Assembly: GCA_950295325.1 (NCBI GenBank)
Contig: OX485804.1
Location: 23,128,001 to 23,192,000 of the forward strand
Origin: Polytrichum commune
Lineage: Eukaryota > Streptophyta > Polytrichopsida > Polytrichales > Polytrichaceae
Reading direction: 5' to 3'
DNA length: 64,000 nt
This document shows positions 23,401 through 32,649 of the stretch, piece after piece. The position numbers and the translations under genes were made by a program. Under the pieces are notes generated by a model. The model saw nothing but the letters and a program-made list of their open reading frames with translations. It did not search any database and was not told the DNA's origin. Each line of letters opens with the position of its first letter. Within the stretch, counting starts at the first letter, position 1.

Positions 23401-23801
23401 GTCCTATGAATGTTGATTCAAGCTTCTTCATGAAAGACCTGTGCGCATTTTTTGAGTGGAGCCGGACGCATCCAGTGCCGCATACGAAGCAACCCAGTCA
23501 TAGGACTACATTACTTGTTGATGACTCCCCTTACAAATGCATCCCAAACCCTCCTGGGAGCTACATTAACCCTGTACCATTTATGTCAAACCAAAGCTTG
23601 GATACTCTGCATAGTTACCTGCAAAGGCTCTTGAGTTCTCAACAGTATGTGCCAGATTTTGTGGGGAGCAACCCTTATCCATCAGGACAGGGGCCCTTCA
23701 ATCTAGAGCTGCCAAGTTCTCTGATTTATAAGCAATCATTAGTTAGACATAAAATACTGACTTCTGCCCGTATGGTTCCAGAGGCTCAGATGTTAATGTA
23801 G
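17488..23801 (+). CDS. Multi-domain protein: H3-tail mimic, ParB/DGQHR-like, MTase-like, FCP1-like phosphatase
   Basis: Predicted exons: 17488-17518, 17622-18922, 19073-20335, 20635-22422, 22509-22599, 22814-22845 and 23019-23801. All junctions are GT-AG and keep phase, giving about 1,762 residues. Residues 1-10 read MARTKQTTRK, then VSGGVGRR: histone H3 residues 1-9 with one change (A7T), plus the G12-G13 pair. A Lys/Glu-rich helical stretch follows. Near residue 350 comes FHVVNGQHTLAAC after a YNCRPISEAHL segment, resembling the ParB/DGQHR fold. VLSIDNNYKIS and, at the exon 3/4 join, LNICGGNKAHIVAHALGMKV weakly resemble methyltransferase motifs IV (DPPY) and I; both are degenerate. Exon 4 holds a Glu-rich tract. 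The last exon is an FCP1/NLI-type HAD domain: VLDVNGILV, VVIWSSKLMKNL and LLVDDSPYKCIPNP. The second Asp of HAD motif I is Asn. A split into two genes at the short exons 5-6 is possible. Confidence 0.65.
18968..18989. repeat. Palindrome in intron 2 of the H3-mimic gene
   Basis: TT-orientation copy inside the 150-bp intron 18923-19072, about 45 bp after the donor. Confidence 0.9.
20441..20462. repeat. Palindrome in intron 3 of the H3-mimic gene
   Basis: AA orientation with one change in the right arm (CCCGTAGG), within intron 20336-20634. Its flanks contain CCAGGTT and CCACCTGGTTG, matching the spacer motif of the upstream arrays. Confidence 0.85.
21119..21140. repeat. Palindrome inside coding exon 4, in frame
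   Basis: TT-orientation copy within the open frame, read as HGCSPVG between an Ala/Glu-rich segment and a Gly-Glu dipeptide run. The flanking repeats GGGGGAGGGGGAG make this a fast-evolving linker. Confidence 0.85.
22634..22655. repeat. Palindrome in the intron between exons 5 and 6, first copy
   Basis: AA orientation. The inverted symmetry extends outwards to 28 bp (GGTCCCACGGG...CCCGTGGGACC, 22631-22658). Confidence 0.9.
22737..22758. repeat. Palindrome in the intron between exons 5 and 6, second copy
   Basis: TT orientation, 103 bp after the previous copy and about 55 bp before the acceptor at 22813. Confidence 0.9.
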
Positions 23802-24028
23802 ATTCCCTATTGGGGCCGCCTATAGTGCACATTTGCACTATCGGTACATTGTATTTGAAATGAGTGGATCTGAAACTTTGTTGCCAACTTGTTTTGGTTT
23901 TGTGGATTTTCTTCATGCAAACATGTCATGGTCATGAATGTATCTCACTGGGAGTCTACTACTTTGCAACACTGCGGTGTTAGAGAATACCCGACTATTT
24001 CCGACCACAGTGAATGTCTGGCATTGTC

Positions 24029-24048
24029 CCACGGGTGTTCACCCGTGG
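24029..24048. repeat. Palindrome downstream of the H3-mimic gene
   Basis: TT orientation. Flanking CATTG and CAATG extend the symmetry to about 30 bp (24022-24051). Confidence 0.88.
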
Positions 24049-24473
24049 CAATGTGGTAGTTGATTCAATGAATGTATCAGGCCACTTGGACAATGTTAGT
24101 TGTGTTTTTGGGAATTATGGTTGTCATAGCGAATTTTAATATGTAGGACTTAGTCGGCTATAATTCATATGTTTTGAACATGTTCATCTTTACTAAAGGG
24201 CAACGGACGGGCTCCTCTTGCACATAATGTCCTTCTTCCATGGACTCTTATGTTATTGTATCCTAACAGCATTCCCCATTCCAAACGCGACCTAAGAACT
24301 ATATTGCCAGTCCACCATGTCGACAACGTCCTCCGGATGCTAACGCCGACTTCGCCGAAGTGACATCTCCATGCCCTAAGGTAATTTATTTTCCACATGA
24401 ATCCCAATTTTTTTAGTTGTGTTTCATCCCAGGGATTCTAATATCAATTTGTCGTTTGTTGTGGTAGACACAT

Positions 24474-24854
24474 ATGCTCCAAACACACGATGTTGCGCTC
24501 GCGGTTGCGGTGGCTGTTCCGGTCGCGGTTGAGGAGGCTGTTCCGGTCGATGTTGCGGGTCCGGTCACACGCGCTCGGGTGAAGAGACACCTTTCTCTCC
24601 AAACCACTCACCCCAATGAGCCCACGGGCTCGGGAAATAGTTCTGGATGTTGGAGGTGTAGTTCACCCAATACCACCTCATCCATGTCTGATTACGTGGC
24701 TGCAAGGGTGAAACAACTTCGAGAAGCTACAGTTTTGATGGAGGAGAAAAAACGGCTTGAAGAAGTCAAGCGCAAGCAATGTACTATAGCTCAAAGACAA
24801 CCTCATGACAAGATGTTGAAAATGATTAAGGATTCATACTCCTCTTGTAGATAG
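24474..24854 (+). CDS. Possible terminal exon of an unrecognised small gene
   Basis: A 126-codon open frame ending in TAG. An acceptor-like GTTGTGGTAG lies just upstream at about 24468, and the frame continues as THMLQTHDV. It contains a Val-Ala-Val-Pro low-complexity stretch, a Cys-x-x-Cys-type segment (GCWRCSSPN) and a basic, probably coiled-coil tail (VKQLREATVLMEEKKRLEE). No family is recognised. It sits between two palindrome copies, as the larger upstream gene does, and may be a further exon set of that locus. Confidence 0.35.
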   Translation: MLQTHDVALAVAVAVPVAVEEAVPVDVAGPVTRARVKRHLSLQTTHPNEPTGSGNSSGCWRCSSPNTTSSMSDYVAARVKQLREATVLMEEKKRLEEVKRKQCTIAQRQPHDKMLKMIKDSYSSCR

Positions 24855-24879
24855 CCGGACCTTTATGGTGATAGATTTT

Positions 24880-24899
24880 CCACGGGTGTTCACCCGTGG
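24880..24899. repeat. Palindrome copy after the 24.5-kb open frame
   Basis: Exact 20-bp CCACGGGTGTTCACCCGTGG, TT orientation, 25 bp after the stop codon. Confidence 0.9.
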
Positions 24900-25063
24900 A
24901 TACAACAATTCATATACTTTGTTCACATTTTTTGTGCCCACTGTGGCATCTATGATTCAATCAAATGATTTTTTGACCCTCATTTGTGTAGTCGGATATG
25001 ACATGTAGACCTTCCTTCATGTGTTATGGATCTTGCATCGTGTGTTGCATGGCGTTGATTGGT

Positions 25064-25433
25064 CACGGGCGTTCACTCGTGGTTAGATGTATTTGTATTC
25101 TCTGAGTAGTATTAAGTGCCCATGATAGCTTTTATGATTAGACCCATTATATTTGCATACAGTTGTTGACATGCGCATGGTTGTTCCTTAGTGGTATCGA
25201 CTTATGTTGTATTATGGATATACTAGGCTCATCTATTGCGGGGTGTTGGTTGGTCACGAGTGAACACCCGTGGTGACAACTGGGCTAAGTTTTTATGTGG
25301 GCTAGAATAAGCATTATTTTAGCTTATATATATACACCAATGTGCATGAAATAGTGCCCTAGTCTATGTTGATGACCTTCCTCTTGTTCTAAACCTTGTC
25401 AATGATGGCAATTCACGGATATTTACTCGTGAA
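25064..25433. repeat. Three decayed palindrome copies
   Basis: CACGGGCGTTCACTCGTG at 25064-25081, CACGAGTGAACACCCGTG at 25255-25272 and TTCACGGATATTTACTCGTGAA at 25412-25433. Divergence rises with distance from the genes. Most changes are C-to-T or G-to-A type, as expected for methylated CpG sites. Confidence 0.65.
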
Positions 25434-25825
25434 CCACGTTCCCAATGCACGTTCCCATTGGTACGAATTGTCTCATAATGGCCCAATTGGCTCATTTTAG
25501 TTAATATCCCCATGCCTGCTTTTTATACATCTACCTTTACTTTAGAAAAAAATTAATAACCTTTTTAAATATACACACTAGAGAAAATTACCTCTCCTTT
25601 ATGTATACTATGTATGCCAATGTTTCAAATAATATCCCTTCTTACACCCACGTTAGTTCGTACGTGATATGAAGAATCCAGCCCCGGGGTAATTAACAAA
25701 TGCAAATCACAATTGTTGTCATTTCAAGCTTCATGATTGAACAAGATATGCAAAAAGTTATAAGAAGTCAAGTAAAGACCATCCTCCTCTTCTCACGATC
25801 ACATGATCTCCCCCAATTATTTTAA

Positions 25826-26048
25826 CCACCCTAAATATTGTATTTAGTGTCACTTACTATTTGAAGTTACACAATGTTGCATCTTTTTATTATTATTGTA
25901 ACATTTTACCAAGTAAAGATGTTAATGTTCTATAAGTCCAAACAACTAATTTGACCTTTGTTGGCAAAGAAATGAGATATACAACAAATAGTTATAGCTT
26001 CGCATAATTCTAAATAGTAAGTGACACTAGATACAATATTTAGTGTAG
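25826..26048. mobile_element. MITE with about 40-bp terminal inverted repeats, copy 1
   Basis: The ends match as inverted repeats: CTAAATATTGTATTTAGTG and TCACTTACTATTT at the left, mirrored at 26008-26048. A second copy is at 46765-46987. No coding capacity is present. The superfamily is not assigned. Confidence 0.7.
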
Positions 26049-26666
26049 CGAACCTAGGGAGCCTGTTGGTGGTATCCAATATAGTCAACCTTTGGGTCTA
26101 CTGCAAGCCTCGATGCATGAAAAATTTAAGACGAATCATGATTGATGATCGATAGTTGATGCTGTGAATGGAAGATATCCACATCGTATGGTGTTGTTGT
26201 CGGGTGAATGACATACAAGGATTCTCATTTGGAAGGAGTTTGCCATATGTCGTGCACACATTGATCAAGGACATGTTGAATCCCATGTGGAAATTGACAT
26301 AGGTTGACCCTCTAAGGGTCGGTTTACATTAGGATCGAGGTGTATGAAACTTGGTCCAAAACAACCCTTAAAATGTACCATGTTTTTGGCCTCAAGATTG
26401 GACCTAAGCTTGGAAATTGGTTAGGCTCAGATGGGAAGGAGTGTGTTCTCTTGACTGGAGACCAACAAGATTTGGCGGGTAAGTGATGCCATATTGGTGT
26501 CACTTCATGTTTTTCATACCTAGGACCCATGACCCTAGTGTAATCTCCTCGGGTCCAAAATTTGACTCTCTACCAATGAGAACTCTTGAATTTGGAGCTT
26601 CTTTGGTCTTGGACCCTAGTAGTGTGATGATCCATACGTACAACACTCTTTGGTAGTACATACTAA

Positions 26667-26951
26667 GGGTCACTTCACACACGAGCCAAGGGCCATGAAC
26701 ATATAATTGTGAAGGCCGTTGATTCTCATTCAAAGGCCATACCATGAGCTTGCCACGAACTTACAATTGTTTAGCTGACACGATCTGCATGTAAGGGATC
26801 CATGTAGACTTTTCATCCACAATCATTTCTCTAGGCCCTTAGGTCTTCACATGCTAGCGCAATGGACTTGGACGGTTTCGGTTTTTTCGACCAACAACAG
26901 TTCTTAGATCATAATGGTCACACGCCAATAGTCTCGCGTATGAAGTGACCC
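26667..26951. mobile_element. Tourist-like MITE, 285 bp
   Basis: Terminal inverted repeats GGGTCACTTCACACACGAG and (complement) GGGTCACTTCATACGCGAG, flanked by TAA on both sides. The 3-bp TWA duplication and GGG ends point to PIF/Harbinger. Confidence 0.75.
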
Positions 26952-26982
26952 TAAGTTAGCAAGTTTTGACAAACTAACGATC

Positions 26983-27093
26983 AGTTTCCATGTAGGCCGC
27001 TCGCCCACCACATTCTAGTGGAAATGTAGATGCCACCAGATGGAATCTACATCTCCACTAGAATATGGTGGGCGAGCGGCCTATATGGGAACT
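26983..27093. repeat. Hairpin, about 49-bp arms
   Basis: Left arm AGTTTCCATGTAGGCCGCTC... and right arm its near-perfect complement (GAGCGGCCTATATGGGAACT) around a 13-base loop. It may be a foldback element or a small-RNA precursor. Confidence 0.75.
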
Positions 27094-27490
27094 AACCCAT
27101 AGCCTCCACCGCCTTCACTTCCACAGCATTTCAATGGGAGCTTTTAGAGGTGGATGGATGGATGAATGAGGGGGGATGAAAGTAAGTAGGAATCATGAAA
27201 CCCTGATCAATTCTGGATAACTTCCTTCATGAACTTGCTTTCTACCTACTACAGAGCAGCTCCATTCACACCTCACATAAGTGGTGGGGTTTCCCCCCTT
27301 GGACAAAACCAAGGGCCAGGCCAGGACTTATTGGATTCAGGCAACTTTAGCTTCCACTGATTCAGGGGTATGCTCACTACACCCAAACTCGCCGTCCATT
27401 GAAGAATGTGAGTGGTGTTACTTAGTTCTAGATAACCTTGATCTTTTGAGGGTCTTGTTGGCAATCAAAACAAGGGTTCAATGCATCTTA

Positions 27491-27996
27491 GGAGGGCCAC
27501 GTCACACACGAGACTGAGAGCCCGTGACCATCACGCTTCAAGCACTCTCATTGGTGGACAAGGTGGAGCTGGTGGTCCAAGTTCGCTTCCCACTACGCTT
27601 GAGGGACCAATGGAGTATGGGAATGCAAGATGGATGTAAAGTCGACATGGGTTTCTACATGGCATCGAATGGATCATGTTTCATGGTCGCCTGGATTATT
27701 TTTCAAAAACCACCTGTTGGAGGTAGGCCGAACACAAAACCGGGAGATCATGGCACTCCGAACGCTCACAACCGTTTGGTTTATTCTGTTTTATCATGTG
27801 TGAGGACCCGCATGAATAGAGATTCATTGAAATAGCATTTGGCTGAGGGCGCGGTCACATATGGTTTCACACTGCACTTGAGGATCCGTGACCACACTAC
27901 ATGATTTTGGAGGTGTGTTGGGACAGGCTTTACCACTTTCTTTTGGGCTCTCGCAATTTAATGTTCATGACTCTTGGTTCGTGTGTGAAGTGGCCC
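27491..27996. mobile_element. Tourist-like MITE, about 506 bp
   Basis: Left end GGAGGGCCACGTCACACACG and right end complement GGGCCACTTCACACACGAA, flanked by TTA. The interior is the same family as the elements at 39930 and 42425 (TGTGAGGACCCGCATGAATAG). The interior ORF at 27524-27835 is not a gene. Confidence 0.8.
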
Positions 27997-27999
27997 TTA

Positions 28000-29580
28000 G
28001 TGCCGGTTCACACGCGGTCCCAAGTCATAAGTCCCAAGTATGACATGGATGCCTACATGGCAACACTTTTTTGGAGGTGAGGTTTGGGACTTGTGTTGAG
28101 AGTTTGGTCGAGCAAAAAGCTAGACCCAATCCTCAACACAAGCCCCGTGGATGTTTTTACATAAAATAAATCAAGATCCAACTTCAATGAAAATTAACCA
28201 TACTTTTATGGTTTCGTGAGGCTCAGAAGTTGGGACTTTGCCTTTATGTTGGGACTTACTGAAATGAGTGGGATTTGGGACTTGGAACTTGGGAGCCCGA
28301 GTGGATTGGTGCTTAGCATGTACACTAAATAGTCCTATTAGTGGGGATGAAAAATTAGCATGGAAGTAATTAGAGTGGGTCACACTATTTTCTAGTCAAG
28401 ATGGAATGAACGAGGGTCCCCTAAGTCTTTACAAAGACTTCCAACCAACACATTGCATATTAGATATAGGATAAAAATAGTACACCAAATAAATGTATTC
28501 ATCCACAATAATTGTCAACTAGAAATTTAGCTTGGGTTGGAAATTAACGTGACCCACATTAATTCTCATTATGAGGATTAGAATGGGCTCATGAGAATTT
28601 ATGTGGCCTGCGATATCAAGACTGTTAGTGTAGTTTTTGGACATCGTATGAATAAGCTGTGAATTTTGGAAGATTTAGTTATAGCTTGGGTATCTATAAC
28701 CAATCCTTGTTCATTTTAGAGAAGAGTGTGTAGGCATCATTTTGGGCAATGATTACAACTAAGTGTAACTTTACTATATGTATGAGGTCCACATAGTTTA
28801 TGGTATTGGGTGTATCTTTCACAATGAAGTGGGCACAATAAAGAAGAATATCATATATTATTTGTGTAGGCCCAAGTGGTGGAGTCTATTTAGCGTGATT
28901 ATAGATGGACAAATCGTTTGCTTGGTATTGTTGAGTTTGTATTTCTTTGTTTACAATCTCTTGGAAACAAATGAGAATGCGTGAGCATCCAACAAAGATT
29001 TTAAATAAGAAAAACAACAAATTTCAAAGGTTTCTTTGTAGTTCACAAATAATTAAGGAGATTTGACGCATAATTGTTTTAAACTCAAAATTTGGTAATG
29101 TTTGAATCTTGCTTAATAATTAGTACAAACTTTGACAAGATGTGGGGTATCATGAAAAAAAAAATGGTGAAAAAGGTTTCAGTAGTTATGATGGTGGGTT
29201 TAATGCACATGGAGAGGAGGCATGTGTCGGCGGCTTGTAGTGGGCATAGGTGGTAAAGGGGGCATGAGAATTTAGTGGGCCACATGTTGTGTTTCCTTTG
29301 ATTGCCCATGTATTGGTCATATTGTGGCATTAGAAGCAAGTTGGGGCTACCAAAGGGCTATGACTTTCCAAGCATCTTGAGTGCAATGAGTAGCATGCCC
29401 AATGTCTTTTCCTTGTTGGAACTCACACCACCAATTTGTCATGTCAAAGCCAGTCATAGCAAATGGGAAGACTCCAAGCTTAATGCACTTGAGTGTTGCC
29501 TCTTGCATCATCCCTTCTCACTTTGCATGCCAACCATGTATTACTTGCATTCATGCCTCACAACTCCACTTTTGCTTCGA
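28000..29580. other. Gene-poor region
   Basis: No coding region is recognised. GGTTCACACGCGGTCCC at 28013 resembles a further transposon terminus, but its partner was not found. Confidence 0.35.
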
Positions 29581-29584
29581 CTAA

Positions 29585-30806
29585 GGGGCGGTTTACACTA
29601 TGGACCATGGAGTCGTCCCACGTAAGAGGTCTATTTTGCGTGGGACGACTTCATGGGACGACTTCCATGGTCCGAGTTACTAAAATATTAGTTTTCATGG
29701 TTCATGGGCCCTTCACTAGGTGTAAACCGAATGTGGACCATGAAGAATGACCATGCGGCAAGAAGTGGATGTGCTGATTTTTTTAATATAAGCCCAAAAA
29801 GGGCAGTTTTGGGGGAAAATGAAGTTTGAGCATTTTGTTGACTTCAATTTGCCTTCACTTGCCTACACATGCCTTCACTTATCTTGTCAATTAGTTTTTT
29901 CTTCTTTTCACCTTAAAGTTTGATCATTCTCTTGTCATCTCTTGGGCTTCAATTGTCTTCACTTTTTGTTAAATGTGTCGAAGATGTGGCTTGCAAATCT
30001 TCTCACAACAATTTTTACAAAAAAAAAATGAGCGATGCAATTGTAAATGTTCAATGTAATTTACATGTGACATGTACCTTGTGTTTCACTACACTAAATA
30101 GGATATTTAGTGTTTGATTATATTTGATGTTGTTACCACCCAACCTTCCTCAACACTAAATTTCAATTCTTTGATAATTAATGTTAGAAGATTTCCCATT
30201 GCGCTTCTTTTGACCACCCTGATCTACAGTCACTAAACGACTATGTATTTTCTTATTTCTTTTTCAACTGTATGTTTTAAACATTTTGGAGCGTGTAATA
30301 TACCGTTGGAAAGGTATTTTCAAGACCTTTCCAATGGTATATTACACGCCTCCAAATTCCAAACATTGCAGCTGGTAGACCAAAAAAACAAATCTGCACT
30401 TGAATTCTTGAGTTCTAGATGTCCCGCGTTGTTTGATGAAACACGTGTAAGCGGGTTTAAAGGGTAGGGCAAGGTAGTGCTGGTGTGTCTCATGGGCTAT
30501 AATATAATTAAGGCACATAAAAGGTAGATTCATTAAAACATTCGTGAAATGGCATTTCTCTGACTTGGGCCCTTGCCTTTTCCTACCAGACCACCTCTCT
30601 TGCCTCTCTCAACGAAAAACCCGTTGGACCATGTCAGTGCATTTATTAGGCCTTAAAATTTATATTTTGGGGACCTCAACCTCCGTGGTCCCTCTGCCAT
30701 TTTTTCCTTAGTGTAAACCGAAGTTGTCCCGGGACAACTTCAAGAACCAATCAGCTGCCTTGCAGAGCCCTGGTCCAACTTCATGGTCCATAGTGTAAAC
30801 CGCCCC
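29585..30806. mobile_element. Tourist-like element, 1.2 kb
   Basis: Terminal inverted repeats GGGGCGGTTTACACTATGG at both ends, flanked by TAA target duplications (29582-29584 and 30807-30809). The interior carries secondary inverted motifs (AGTGTAAACCGAA) and a hairpin at 30290-30352, suggesting nested insertions. No transposase frame is seen. Confidence 0.78.
30290..30352. repeat. Hairpin, about 27-bp arms
   Basis: GCGTGTAATATACCGTTGGA AAGGT and its near-perfect complement around a 7-9-base loop, inside the 1.2-kb element. Confidence 0.8.
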
Positions 30807-30859
30807 TAACCCCTATAAGACCAACCCCCCCTCCCCCAAACTACAACATCAACTTCTCG

Positions 30860-32345
30860 TACCAATGGAAACAAGCCCCAAGAGTGAATTTGCCAACAAA
30901 ACGACGCCAACCATTGACACTGCTACCAAACAAATACAATTCCGCCCACATCATCAAATACATCCCAACACAATGTATCTACATGGATGATTCCTTTATC
31001 CCTCCCACTAAAATTGCAAAAGGCCACATGATAGGCAATATAGCAGGCTCATGAATATAGAACCCCAATACAAGCTCCACATAGCAAACATACTCCCATG
31101 ATTACCAAACATCCTTAAAGCGGAACTATATGTCATACTACTAGCCATTGAAGCCATACAAACCACCCACCAAGACACATACATTATCACCGACAACCTC
31201 AACAACATATCTTTACTTAACAACCACATAAGGCCATCATCGCAACAACACCATCTAGAGAAACTCCTAATCATGGCCATCACCCAAGAAATATCTTGGA
31301 CCAAACAAAACATTACAATACAAAAAGTAAGGGCACATACAAGAATCACCGGCAACGAGCGCATACAAAATAGCCAACAAGCTAGCCAATGAGGGAGCCA
31401 CCAAAGATAAAGAAACCTCCACCTCATACATCCACACCACTCACTCAACCCATATTGGCTAACAAACAGACCCTCCACCACATGTGATGATCAATTCGAG
31501 ATCTCCACGCATTCATCACCAAAGCCCATAAACAAAATGAAACCAACACTAGGCTGACAATGCTAAACACAAATTTCCCTAGGTAGATAAATGGCTATTC
31601 AACGAAAAACTCAACCACAAATTATCCAACTCCTTTGGGAAAACACCAAGTACCACCGATACACAAATCTCCCAAACACTTAAAATTCCAACACGCATAA
31701 TATATAGCAACCACCGTAAATATATCTTCTAGCCACTAATGCATCCAAACCTCAACTGCACCTTATGTCCCAAATGACGGAGATACATGGCCACATCTAC
31801 TATTGCACTGCACCAATCAATACATCAAAGGCCTCAGAATAGCCTAACACAATAAAGCAGTTCACCTCATAGTGCAAGCCCTAAAAGCCAATAAAGACAC
31901 AAGATCCTACACTCTAACAAACGTGGGGACCTTTAATGACCAACCTCCATACTCAACCATACATGACCGGCTACTACCATGCATGTGCTCTACCACCACA
32001 TGCCAATCCCAAGCACAACTAAGACCAAACATATTATACATAATAGGAGCACAAAAGCACAACCAAATCCCACCAACTCCAACCCACAATCACACAATTC
32101 AACTTCTAGAATTTACATATTCCAGAAACAACCCTGGAAGCCAAACACATAAAATATGACCCCCTAATAGACACCCTAAGGCAACAAAGATGGAATGTAA
32201 ACCCACTCATAATCATCATGGCAGGAATAAGAGGAGCCGTCCATGAACATTCAAAGGCAAAAATAGAACACCTCAAATCCACGATCAAAAATATCATGAA
32301 CTCCAACCATAAAAATGCCATAAAATACCTCATATACCTCATCTA
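30860..32345 (+). pseudogene. Degenerate LINE 3' part with RNase H domain
   Basis: A frame starting near 31120 reads AELYVILLAIEAI, then YIITDNLNNISLL and KVRAHTRITGNE, which are the second and third acidic motifs and terminal block of an RNase H domain. A frameshift later gives IANKLANEGAT, the usual end of the domain. Upstream, CIYMDDSF corresponds to the first RNase H motif (normally YTDGS). Further downstream, NCTLCPK and RWNVNPLIIIMAGIRGAVHE suggest the C-terminal region of the same polyprotein. Several frameshifts and stops show it is dead. Codon use is strongly A/C-rich. Confidence 0.65.
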
Positions 32346-32649
32346 GACCCCATGGCCAACCCACCACCATGACCATGCCCATAATATACATAATTCCCTT
32401 CCCCCCCCCCCCCTTCCCCCACCCCAACTCTCCTACTATTTGACCCTAAAGAGCCACCTCTTGAAAGAAAAGTTATAATCCTTATGATGTAGCTTGGTAA
32501 AACATGAACATGGCAAGGCCAAGGGGCTCGCATTCACGTTGACTAAAAAATCGATGTTTTTCATTTCTTTGCTTTGAAATTGCCATTTCTGCATCACCTT
32601 TTACATTTTTGCGTCGTTGGTCGCTAATGTATAGATTTCTTTTCTTGTA

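Noticed and set aside
27524-27835. Protein-coding gene
   Set aside because: It lies wholly inside a Tourist-like MITE whose other copies do not keep the frame.
31008-31481. Minus-strand Trp/Cys-rich membrane protein
   Set aside because: It is the antisense shadow of the plus-strand RNase H remnant.
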